A stretch of DNA of 47,500 bases from Chrysomallon squamiferum (taxonomy: Eukaryota > Mollusca > Gastropoda > Neomphalida > Peltospiridae), in NCBI GenBank assembly GCA_012295275.1, contig CM022674.1, positions 6,173,936-6,221,435 on the forward strand, read 5' to 3'. Below, one piece after another: positions 33,345 to 47,500 of this stretch. The position numbers were made by a program, and so were the translations under genes. Positions within the stretch are counted from its first letter, which is position 1. Each line of letters opens with the position of its first letter. The notes beneath the pieces are model-generated. The model was not told where the DNA came from. It ran no database searches and worked only from the letters and a program-made list of their open reading frames with translations.

Positions 33345-33620
33345 GAGCGCTATCACATATTATATTAATTGCATATATATATATGTTCATATATTATCAT
33401 AGAAAAGACATTTAACATTACGTAAAAAATAAAAACATTTAAAAACATTTTTAAAAAACCTGAAGATAAATTTATGTGCCCTGTGAAAAACATTAAGCTG
33501 AATATTCTCTGTGTGTCGTTACGCAAAACAAATCTTTCCTTTTCTTCTTTCTTTATTTTATTATTATCTTTTGTTTTGTTTTTTGCTTGTTTAGATCGGG
33601 AATGCACATATTAAAGCTAT
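33055..33620 (+). pseudogene. Scrambled relic of a CBM2 gene
   Basis: 33080-33195 resembles the last codons and 3' flank of gene Z (40588-40690), with the stop and Cys codons degraded. 33455-33620 resembles the end of intron 2 and start of exon 3 of gene Z (39000-39135). The pieces are in reversed order relative to a gene, so this is a rearranged remnant. A (CA)n run at 33298-33339 lies between them. Confidence 0.55.
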
Positions 33621-33734
33621 AATGCTATTGGATTCTTCCACCAACTTTTTTCTGATAAAACGTTTTACAAAATTATCCGAAATGTAAAGTAATATGTTCT
33701 GTGATCGAATCTCACTACTACTGTTGCTGCTGCC

Positions 33735-33736
<2 letters not shown>

Positions 33737-33796
<60 letters not shown>

Positions 33797-33822
33797 CATC
33801 ATCATCATCATCATCATCATCA
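33737..33822. repeat. (ATT)n-(ATC)n microsatellite
   Basis: ATT units pass into ATC units. The open frame of Tyr and His over it is an artefact. Confidence 0.95.
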
Positions 33823-34039
33823 CAGTAGTAGAAGAAGTAGTTGGAGTAGTGGTATGATTTTTATTACTATTGTCCTTGTTGGTTTCTTGTTGTTATCATA
33901 TTTATTTATTTATTGAATTTCAATGTTTGTCGTTGATTTATATTTCCTCTATTTGATAAACTGGGACTAGATAACGTCAAGATTACATACATATAAAATA
34001 TCTGTAGTTAGTACACATAAAAAGAAATGTGTCTGATGA

Positions 34040-34720
34040 AACACAGCTTCGCAGATAACCGAGATTTACGTTAAACAAAGACGAGATTATCTACCTTTGT
34101 GACAAACTTACTAACAGTGCTTGTTGTAATTCTAAAATCTGATAGACCGGCGGACAGGTAATAAAGAAAGATTATATTTCATCTGTAACACTATTTAAAA
34201 TTAAATAAATAAAAAATAGAAATATTTGTGAATCGTTTTCACAACTGCAATTTCGCACCATCAGGTCACAGAGAGATTACTGATACTAACTCCACCAGTC
34301 AGGATAAAACAGAGAAATCGAGATCTTCACACTGTTTTATTTGTTTTGTTCTGTATCTGTTAATTCAGTTTTATTATCGTTGTTGTAATTCGGAATTATC
34401 GGTAGCCTAGTAGTAATTATTACTCTGTTTTCTACCTTTTTTTTTATGACTTAATGGACATTCCTGGAAAGAAGGTTTGATCATTACACTTTCTCTGATG
34501 GTAACGTCTGAAAAATACAACTTCCGCCGATCAATCGTCATTGTTGTTTTTGTGTAAATTTGACCTTAATTTAGAGAGATCCGCGGTGAAGACCAAGTAA
34601 TTCTTTTCAATATTTGTTCGCTGTGAAAGGAAACCTCATATGTGTGTCCATTAAGTCATAAAAAGAAAGGTAGAAAACAGAGTAATAATTTTTAGGCTAC
34701 TTTTTTTTTTTTTTTTTTTT
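34040..34720. repeat. Duplicated block, second copy at 41405-42770
   Basis: It matches 41405-41770 and 42610-42765 in the same orientation. The 41 kb copy holds about 840 extra bases in the middle. Part of it also recurs inverted near 35265-35300. No coding potential is seen. Confidence 0.7.
34402..34700. mobile_element. MITE-like element with about 55-bp terminal inverted repeats
   Basis: The ends start GTAGCCTA and finish TAGGCTAC. The inner parts of the repeats pair well: ATTACTCTGTTTTCTACC and TATGACTTAATGGACA on the left have inverted partners at 34640-34690. Total length is about 299 bases with no open frame. In the copy at 41752-42765 the left end is diverged and the right end is missing. 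The target duplication cannot be read with confidence. Confidence 0.55.
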
Positions 34721-35589
34721 TTTTTCCTCGCTTTCAGAAATCAATCTTTGTGCTCTACATATAAGATGCAAGAAAAATAGCGAAAATAAAATATTCTCTT
34801 AATTTAGGAATCCATCTAAATCCAGCGATTGGATTGGTGTTTTAAAGGTTATAGTTTATCTTTCTAAAGAGGGTTCATTTTATAAAAAAATTCTTACTAA
34901 TATTATTTTCATCAGTCTTGCTAAATATTTTTTTTATTTTTATTTTTTTATTTTAAATTTTAAATTTTATTATTATTATTTTTTTTTTCGAATGTTAAAC
35001 ACCTATTTTATAAGAAAATATGAATCTATTTTCCTGTTTGCTTTTCTATGCATTCTATGTCTGAGAAAAGGAAGAAGTTATTATTTCATATACTCGTTTA
35101 GCGGTATGGATTGAAGAAAGAACAAGCCGGGGAAAAAACCCATCAGTGAAGTAAATTCAGGAGATAATGGAAAATCTATGGCTTTGCTGAATCAGCTCTT
35201 TTAATTCTAATAAGGCTGGTTAATTGGAATAAGCAGAGATTGTGAAGGACTGTAACAAAGACAGATAATCTCGTTTTTGTTTAAGTAAAACTCAGTTATC
35301 TGTGTTCAATTAAATGCATTCCGTTTGTGTATTCTAACTATAGATATTTTATTAAAGTACTAGTTTTTATACGTTTGTAATCTTAAGCTTATCTAGACTC
35401 TATGTATAAAATAGAAAAACTGTAAATCAACAGTAAATAATAAATAAATATACATATTAGTAATTATAATAAGTAAATAAACACCCTTGAGTGGCGACAT
35501 ATGTAAATAAATTTCTGTTTGACCCTCCGTAATACTATTTTACAGAAAAATACTTTTAAAAAATGTATTAAAATTTTATTTGAATATGT
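34721..35589. other. Intergenic AT-rich sequence
   Basis: No gene is seen. 35265-35300 is an inverted match of part of the 34040 block. The remainder is unique. Confidence 0.6.
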
Positions 35590-36250
35590 TAATTAGCGTC
35601 CAAGAAATGAAAAGTTTTGCGTAATAGTCGAACAAAGCTTTGAAATTTGTCCAACCGCGTGGCTTCGGTTTTCTCTTTGGTTTCACGGTTTTCACTGACG
35701 TCCGCAATAACCAAAAAAATAAAAAAATAAAAAATATATATACATATACGGCCATCGAGTTTGAGTCGAGGTTGAATGTTCTGGTTCTGGGTCTCGAATA
35801 AGAAACGATAAACGGGTGCTTTTGATTAACACGGAGGTCAGAGGAGAGAACTCGAATCTTTCGCCTTTCTTTCATAAGCGTAAGATAATTTTCTCACTGT
35901 TCATTTTTTGTTTTTTGGTTTGCTTAATATAAATACATAATTGAAACTTATATTAACGCAATTACTTGATTCTCCTGAGAGCGATTCCGTCTTTAATTTG
36001 GGTTCAACTGATTCCGTATTTTAACTCAGTTTTCTTCAAAACTATCAATAACTGAGTCGTCTTTATTTTCTTTTAAATTGTTACAAACTATGTTCTATAT
36101 ATAAATAAATAACTCAGAATAGACTGTTGTTGATGTGTTATTCATCTGGTGGATGTAATTTAACTGTCACAATATAAAATTTACCAGTCCCTGTCATAGA
36201 GTTCTAAACCCCTAGATGTGATAAGGAGCACCTGAGACACTGACACAGTG
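35590..36250 (-). pseudogene. Relic of the 3' end of a minus-strand CBM2 gene
   Basis: On the minus strand, 36250-36130 resembles the last codons and 3' flank of gene Z, followed by the flank shared with 4820-5060. 35880-35590 then resembles the block at 41041-41260. The order is the same as downstream of gene Z, so this is a collinear but decayed 3' end without upstream exons. A 99-codon open frame at 35576-35875 is not kept in the other copies. Confidence 0.55.
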
Positions 36251-36526
36251 GTACAACAATAAAACCTTCAGTGAATCTGTAACCTATAAACAATTATATT
36301 CACACAGAGGAACGTACGCTGAAACGGAATGTGTTACAGACAGATATTATCGAAGAATACGATTCCTCTATGCATATTTTAATGGACCTGTCATCTACAT
36401 GAAAGTTTAGCCTTGTCTTTGAACATATCAGTAGTTAAATAAAATTCACAAACATCTGTTTCATGATCTGATCTGTGGAAGATTCCACATATAGACATAT
36501 ATGTGTTGGTGTATATAATCTATATA

Positions 36527-36602
<76 letters not shown>
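36527..36602. repeat. (TCTG)n/(TCTA)n microsatellite upstream of gene Z
   Basis: About 19 units end roughly 55 bases before the gene Z start codon, in the likely core promoter. The paralogous places upstream of gene X and the orphan exon hold TATA-rich sequence instead. Confidence 0.9.
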
Positions 36603-36603
<1 letters not shown>

Positions 36604-36656
36604 ATATCTATATATATGCATATACATCTATACGTAGAGAACCGTTGCAAGCAGAC

Positions 36657-40603
<3,947 letters not shown>

Positions 40604-41280
40604 ATGTTTACAGTACTATGACACGGACTGGTAAACTTTAAATCGTGACAGTAAAATATATCTACTAAATAAATAACAAGAGTGGAGTTTGAGTTTTTTT
40701 TTTATTATTTATATATTTTGTAATAATAAAAAAAGTTGATAAAAGCAGCTAATTTATTTACAGATTTGTAGAAGTCTAAATTAAAATACAGAAAACAGAG
40801 AAATCCTAATTAATGAGAGAATCAAGTAATTACGTTCATATAAGTTTAAATTATGTACTTATATTAAACAAATAATAACGCAGATTACGCTGCCTGTTGA
40901 GGGTATGAAGAAAACAAAAATTAACAAGGGAGAAAAAGTATCTTACAAGATGTCGTTGCCAAACGCTTATCAAAGGAAGGCTAAAGTTTCAAGTTATCTC
41001 CCGTGACCACCGTGTTTTGTGCGCAAACTGCCCGTTTGTCCTTTATTCTCCTAGACCCAGAACTAGAAACTTGAACTTCGAGTCAAACCGCAATACCAGT
41101 AAACATCAGATTCGTGCAGACATCGGTGTGAATCGCGGAAGCAAAGAAAAAGAGAAACTACTTGAGTGGACAATATTCAAAGCTGTGTTAGTTGAAACAC
41201 AGAAACAAAGAAAAAAAAAAAAAAAAAAAACTCAAAACACGTTATATCTTGGCCGCTAATTAACCTAACTTTACAATTTA
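40604..41280 (+). other. 3' flank of gene Z
   Basis: 40604-40900 is the conserved flank of the CBM2 unit, matching 4751-5116 inverted. 41041-41260 matches the first 209 bases of the window. No gene is supported here; the 80-codon frame at 41017-41259 is not kept in the 35.6 kb copy. Confidence 0.55.
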
Positions 41281-41404
41281 AAACCTGCTTTTAAAATTTC
41301 GACATGGCGTATTTTCACGTAAAGCTATTGCAAACTGTCAAACAGAACTTTAATTATTTGCATATATCAGCACTGAGAGGCAGTTTATTTACTTATTATT
41401 ATTA

Positions 41405-41923
41405 TTATGAATACGTGTTTACGTTAAACAAAGACGAAATTATCTGTCTTCGTGACAACTTACTAACAGTGCTTGTTGTAATTTTAAAATAAAATAGATA
41501 GGCGGACAGGTTAATACAGAAAGATGATATTTTAATGACATTAATTAAAATTAAATAAATAAAACATAGAAATATTTGTGAATCGTTTTCACAACTGCGG
41601 TTTCACACCATCAGGTCACAGAAATATTACTCATGGTAACTCTACCAGACAGGATAAAACAGAGTAATCGGGATCTTCACACTGTTTTATTTGTTTTGTT
41701 CTGTATCAGTTAATTCAGTTTTATGATCGTTGTTGTGATTCAGAATGATCAGTAGCCTAGTAGTAATTATTATTCATTTTTTTACCATTCTTTTTATGAA
41801 TTAAAAGAACTATATAAAAAAAAATATATAATAGTAAAATAAAATAAGGAGGAAGAAGAAAATGAAGAATAAATTAAAGGAAACAAATAGAAAAAGAAGA
41901 ATAAAAACAAAATAAAGTGTATA

Positions 41924-41972
<49 letters not shown>

Positions 41973-42764
41973 GTCTGAATAAAAAATTAAGAAGAAAAAG
42001 AAAAAAATGGAATCTGCTGGGATCCGATCCCTACACCTTCTATTCTTTATATCAGCTTTCTGTAGATTGATAAATAACCTTGAATTTGCTTTCATTCAAA
42101 GTGTATTTTAAAAAAAATAAAAAAAATAAAATAAAATTGAAGTCAGTTATTTTCTAAATCTGTCACCAGTTTACACTTTTATCTCAATTTTCACGTGACA
42201 TTCTGGCTGGTGAAACATCTGTGGATTTGCCCAAATGACAGTATCTTGATACAGCTTTCGTTCAAATTAACGAACGGAGGCTGGCATAATCAGTTGAATT
42301 AATGTAGGTCACACGATTTTCACGTGATGTTCAGGCTTTTGAAACACTGCGGATTTAAACGTGAATTTATGATTAATTTTCTTAAATTCGTTATAATGTA
42401 GCACGATATCACAGATGCGTTATTTATCAAAATGAAAAAGTAAATAAGTAATAAAACACATAATAAAAAAATAAAATAAAATTGCTGTCTTTCGATCTGA
42501 ACTGTCAATTGTTAGTAATGATAAAATCTTCCAATTTTGGGAAACCTTTTTGGTAGTGTTTTTCTTTTATGTTTTCCTTTTTTTGTTCTTTTTTTTTTTT
42601 TTTTCATTTTTCTTTTCGTAACTTGTGAAAAATACTACTTTCTCCGATCAATCGTCATTGTTGTTTTCGTGTAAATCTGACCTTAATTTAGAGAGATCCG
42701 TGGTGAAGACCAAATAACTCTTCTCAGTGTATGTCCGCTGTGAAAGGAAACCTTATATGTCTGA

Positions 42765-42770
<6 letters not shown>
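41405..42770. repeat. Duplicated block with internal insertion
   Basis: The two ends match 34040-34480 and 34545-34665. The middle (about 41810-42605) is extra sequence with an AAT run at 41933-41970. A short B-box-like stretch lies near 42008-42030 (minus strand GGGATCGGATCCC). Confidence 0.6.
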
Positions 42771-42799
<29 letters not shown>

Positions 42800-44744
42800 G
42801 TGTTTAGGTAAATAACAGCGACCCTCAAGTTCTTTAAAAGTACTGGTTTTCTGACATTTTTTTTTTTTTTTTTTTTTTTTTATTATGAACAGATTAGTTA
42901 AATGTCACTAAATCATTCCGCATCATCCATCATCTATTTTTCTCTGATTATCTTACTATCCATATATATATATTCCTTAGTCTGTCTATATACATGTTTT
43001 TATTCAGTCTTAATTAATATATGTTTGTTGTTCTTAGTTCTGTCACCAGTATATTCAGATGAAGACGATACTGTTTATGTTCCTTTTGGTAAACGATTTA
43101 TTGATTTATTGATTGACTGATTGATTTATTTGGTGTATTCTCTGATAACGTGCATATAAAAGTGTGTGTGTGTGTGTGTGTGTATCAAGAAAACAAAAAC
43201 AGAGCTCCATATCATAATCGTATTCATTCATTTAAGTATCTTTAAGTCAACTTATAGCCGAAACCCTCGACACTGTCTTCTAACATATTTGTGTTTCTCT
43301 TCTGTTACCTAACCCTGTCAGTCATCATCAATCGGGAAATACGTTATCGTTTAGGTATCAAAGAGAGACAACTCCAGCGAGCTTAGCAACATCTGAAACG
43401 GCTGCGATATCTCAAAGCAACTTGACACTTGAACATTTTAATGGAGTAAATGATGTAGCATCACGTTGATTTGAAATAAAAAAAAAAATTTATATTTTGC
43501 AAATTAAGAACTAAAGAAAGCTCGTCTGAGGTAGAGTCTACCAAGGAAGTCGTAGCTAAATATTTTAATTTTAAAACTGCGAAAGTCCAATGAGTATCGA
43601 TCGATATTAATTCAATATTAATATGGCACTTAGTTGTGGTTAAAGAAATATTGAATTATTCTTGCATGTGTCTTTGTGCCCTCCACCTGGATGTTGTGTC
43701 GATACTGTTGTTGTAGAGAATATTTAGACACCATTGAATGACTTGTCCTCTTTTGCATCATTTCTGTTGCTAGGTTTGGATCGTCTGTGTAGAGTTAGTT
43801 ATACACAGTCACAGAGGCACCAGTTACTCTGCGACTATGAGTTCTATAAACGTTTTTATGTTTGATGATGTCTGTGTGGATGCTGACGTGTAGAATGACT
43901 AATTAGAGGTAGAGTGACTAATGAAGATAGCAGCACTAGGAGAGGAAGTGAGACAGTAGTTCTAGTAGCAGTAATAGTTGTGTTAGTGGCGATAATTAAC
44001 AGTAAGCGGTAGTAACAGAAGCAATAAAAAGTTGTATTAGTAGTAGCGGTAGTAAAACCATTATCACTAATAGTAGTAGTAGTAGTAGTAGTAGTAGTAG
44101 CAGCATTAGTGACCCTATTAGCAGTAATAGTAGTAGTGGTAGTTCTAGTAGTAGTAGACGTAGTAGAAAAAGAAGAAACAGGCAATTAATTTTCGTATTT
44201 TCATCACTAAACTACAACAGCCATTGATATAAAAATACGATTATAATGTTCCAAGCAGACATTCGTTTTCCCCTCTCCACGTGTGCACACACACACACAC
44301 ACTCACACGCACACTAACGCGCGCGCGAGCAAACACGAATTGACGTAAATCATTAAATGCCGTCACACATTATAAACACACAACAAAAGGCATTAACCCT
44401 TCAGTGAGCAAAATCAATAATGAATGTAATAATCTGTATTTCCAGTGGAAACTTCAGAGTACCCAGAACTTGCGATGTGTAGCGTAACGCGTTATCAAAC
44501 CATTTTCTTTTTCTTTTTTTTTTTTTTTTTTCTTTTTTTCTACGTCGTTCATAACGGCTCGACCGAAATAGACATCGTCTCGCAAACAGACGATAACTAA
44601 CTAGACAGCAGAAGCAGACGAACATTTACACGCCAACAGGCGGAAACGTCTAGCAATGTAATTGCACAATTAGTTTTGCCAATTGGAATAATAATAATAA
44701 TAATAACACTAATAAAAAAAAAAAAAAAAAAAAAAAATCTGTCA
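42771..44744. other. Intergenic before the channel gene
   Basis: Simple repeats lie at 42767-42800 (ATT), 43160-43183 (GT), 44070-44100 (AGT) and 44290-44330 (CA then GC). A possible short exon at 43035-43091, between an AG and GTAAAC, would encode LSPVYSDEDDTVYVPF; it matches nothing I recognise. A poly-A run at 44714-44737 directly precedes the channel start. Confidence 0.5.
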
Positions 44745-45195
44745 ATGGACGATAGCAGAGTAAAACTACAAAGTTGGATAGAAACACCTCGACCTCTCTG
44801 TCCCAGTTCAACTGCCGAATCGGCATCTTCCGCCATCGCTGGTTTTCCGATGCAGACCTATTCGAGCAGACGACGTCCGTACGATTTAGGAAAATCAGAG
44901 AAAAAAAACGATTATGAAAAGTCCGAGGAATTTTGTGATAGCGAAGCGTGGGTTCGTTTTACAGAGACAACCAGCTTACATGGACTGCGATATATCTGGC
45001 TGAAAGAAACGTTTACTGTACGCAGGTATGATTTGACTTTTTGTCTGTCACTCTTTTTTTTATGTCAATGTAAATACTACTATGTATGTACGTTTTTATG
45101 TAATACAATCTTTATTAAAGGTTTATGTATTAATTATTCATATTTACTTGCTTTTCGACTTACTTAAGCATAATTAGCTTCCTTGGGCAAATTAA

Positions 45196-45244
<49 letters not shown>

Positions 45245-45918
45245 TAATAATAATAATAATGATGATGACGTACATCGAAAAGTGTAAATGTTTCTTTTCT
45301 TTTCTTTTTTTCTAATCCATAAAAACTGGCACTCTACTTTTGTTTGCAGAGCATATAACTCACCAGTCCTGTCCTAGTTATATCTCTGTTATCTAATTAC
45401 CTGCTAGACATTCTAAACTATATCTGTCGTGGAATTGGTTTAAATTCGTTTATCAACGCACTGACGTCACAGACAGAGCAGTAAAGAGCAGTAATTGCGC
45501 TAATTTAATTTGTCGTGGAATTTCGTCACTGATAACATCCTGCTGGTGAAATTTACACAATTAACTCGGGCTATTTATTTACGCAAATGTTTAAACAAAA
45601 AAAAAATTGCTAAAAAAAAGTTTTTTTAATGAGGAAAAAAAGAAAAAGAAACGAAATAAATATTTTATTTAACTTGCACATTCGTATTTATGGCTATATG
45701 ACGTCACACATGCAGCTAATTATAGTCTAGATAATGATGCAATCTCGACTATTGCCTGATTAATTCCCGTCAGCTGTTTTCTGCACCATCCAGTAAAATC
45801 GAACTCTGTCTGTGAGTGAGTGTGTGCGTGTGCGCGTGTGTGTGCATTTTATTTAATTTTATTTTTGGGTATATGTACGGGTACATTGTATGTATATGTA
45901 CATAATGCAGTTTTGTAA

Positions 45919-45963
<45 letters not shown>

Positions 45964-46434
45964 TATATATGTGTTTGTTATGTATATGTGTTTTTGTGTG
46001 TGTATTTATTTGTATATAAATAATGTATTTTTCTCTCTATCTTAGATCGCGCAAATATACAGAACACAGAGATTAGCTGCAGATTAAAAATCTGTTGAGT
46101 GCGTCATTAAATAAAACATTCCTTCTTTTGTAATTCACGTCACAACAGATATTACGTCACAACAGATGTAATAATAATACTCTGTTCGTAGGATTATAGA
46201 CATATCATCAATAGGTTTATGACACCAGTTAGATTAATGGTTCTGTTTAATGACATGGCATGTAGAGATATCAAATATTTATAGAATAACACCTAGAGTT
46301 ATTAAGTTAGTGTTAAGTATATTTAAGTATATTTATCCGTAGGAAACGGGTATTAGTCCAGCGGTTAGAGCACATACCTAACAGGAAAGTAGCAGTTTGA
46401 AGATAATTGCTTATTTAATAGTATTGTTATCATG

Positions 46435-46487
<53 letters not shown>

Positions 46488-46787
46488 GTATCTTTTTTTT
46501 ACCATCATCGTCATCATCATCATCATTAGAGTACCAATGGTAGTAATAGCAGTAGGAGTAGTAGTAGTAGTAGTAATATTAGTAGTAATAACTGTAGTAG
46601 AAGTAGTATCATTATTATTATTATTATATTAATATCATCATCATTATTAAATTGTATTATACTATTTGTTTATTTCTTTACTTATTTCTTTTTGTTTATT
46701 TATTTACTTATTTAATTACTTATTTATTTATTTATTTATTTACTTATTTATTTATTTATTTATTTACTTATTTATTTTCTTGTTTGT

Positions 46788-46866
<79 letters not shown>

Positions 46867-47500
46867 TTATAGATTGCTCTGGCTGATCCTAGTCTTGGTC
46901 TGCGTGGGACTGATGTCCTATCAAATAACAGACAGAATTGTTTACTACTACAACTGGCCCGTCACCGTCAACGTTCGGGTCAACTACAACACGTCTTTGG
47001 CATTCCCGACTGTCACCGTTTGTAATCAGAATGCTTTTAGGTACACATACACCTACACACACACACAAACACATATACACACATAAATACACATACACAT
47101 ACACACACAAACACATATACATACACACACATATATAAACATTGAGATAGACACGTTCATATACACACACTTACACACACAATCACACAAACACACATAT
47201 ACACACATAAATACACATACACATATACTCACACAAATACATACATATAACATACATACATACATATATATATATATACACACACACATAATATATACGT
47301 ATGTATATATATGCACACAGACTCACACACACACACATATATATATCTACATACATGTTTTACAGACACACAACCATATACTTATCTACATAGATACATT
47401 CACGTGTATATGCACATATATATATAAATATGCACACAAATATAAACACATATACACATTATACATTTCCAATAAATTGGTATATTAAGACAACATCCCT
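44745..47500 (+). CDS. DEG/ENaC family sodium channel, N-terminal part (continues past window)
   Basis: Two coding exons are visible: 44745-45025 (ATG start, phase 2 donor GTATGA) and 46873-47040 (phase 2 donor GTACAC). Together they give 149 codons. Residues 1-70 form a Ser- and Arg-containing cytoplasmic tail. The FTETTSLHGLRYIW segment (H79, G80) matches the pre-membrane His-Gly motif needed for gating in this family. The first membrane segment is about 95-115 (LLWLILVLVCVGLMSYQITD). It is followed by FPTVTVCNQNAFR, the family's start-of-ectodomain signature (FPxVTICN). The ectodomain, second membrane segment and pore lie outside the window. It could be a peptide-gated, acid-sensing or other member; the visible part does not decide. 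It is unrelated in function to the cellulase cluster beside it. Confidence 0.88.
45193..45260. repeat. (AAT)n microsatellite, intron 1 of the channel gene
   Basis: About 21 AAT units with one interruption. Confidence 0.95.
46346..46487 (+). mobile_element. Possible tRNA-derived SINE remnant with ATT tail
   Basis: TAGTCCAGCGGTTAGAGCA resembles a tRNA A-box region. A weak B-box-like AGTTTGAAGATA follows about 40 bases later, and an ATT microsatellite tail lies at 46436-46487. The B box is degenerate, so this may be chance. Confidence 0.35.
46670..46871. repeat. (TTTA)n microsatellite ending at the channel exon 2 acceptor
   Basis: About 40 TTTA-type units run directly into TTATTATAG, the acceptor before 46873, so the microsatellite itself forms the pyrimidine tract of the intron. 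Confidence 0.9.
47041..47500. repeat. CA/TA-rich tract, intron of the channel gene
   Basis: Interrupted ACAC, ATAC and TATA repeats continue to the window end. The open frames over it are artefacts, and no exon is seen. Confidence 0.85.

Noticed and set aside
35576-35875. 99-codon minus-strand open frame
   Set aside because: It lies in a duplicated flank, and the copies at 1-209 and 41041-41260 do not preserve the frame.
42008-42045. B-box-like GGGATCGGATCCC on the minus strand, possible SINE
   Set aside because: No convincing A box or tail could be placed, so it was not called as an element.

Overview
The window looks like an invertebrate animal genome, most likely a mollusc. It is AT-rich and packed with microsatellites, its genes have small exons with GT-AG introns, and it carries family 9 glycoside hydrolase (GH9) cellulase genes with family 2 carbohydrate-binding modules (CBM2), a combination known from gastropods. 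I cannot name the species. All gene models below were built by eye from splice sites and from comparing paralogues inside the window; their reading frames close exactly except where a defect is stated. Layout, left to right. (1) 210-4750: a 4.5 kb palindrome with no convincing gene. (2) 5117-10605, minus: gene X, a secreted protein made only of two CBM2 domains. (3) 13445-20295, minus: gene 1, a 12-exon, 516-residue GH9 endoglucanase without CBM2 that keeps its catalytic Asp pair and Glu. (4) 23887-32736, minus: gene 2, which encodes signal peptide, CBM2, CBM2, about 58 Thr-rich nonapeptides and GH9. Its GH9 part has DAGG in place of DAGD and a 2-base frameshift with a stop before the catalytic Glu. 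(5) 36657-40603, plus: gene Z, a second two-CBM2 protein, placed head-to-head with gene 2 and missing one base in its start exon. (6) 44745 to the window end, plus: the first two coding exons of a DEG/ENaC sodium channel. Between the cellulase genes lie relics of further CBM2 copies, including an orphan start exon at 11373-11410 and 3'-end relics at 33055-33620 and 35590-36250. The cluster therefore grew by repeated direct and inverted duplication.

How the genes work together (inference): gene 1 is the only copy with a complete GH9 active site, while gene 2, X and Z keep cellulose-binding modules. The locus may have shifted from making several cellulases to making one hydrolase plus non-catalytic cellulose-binding proteins.

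The least expected signal is a set of intronic tandem repeats that look like amplified splice sites. A 24-bp array in intron 9 of gene 1 repeats the exon 9 end plus its donor. The arrays in intron 1 of X, gene 2 and Z repeat an acceptor-like segment. Coordinates of repeats and arm boundaries are approximate.
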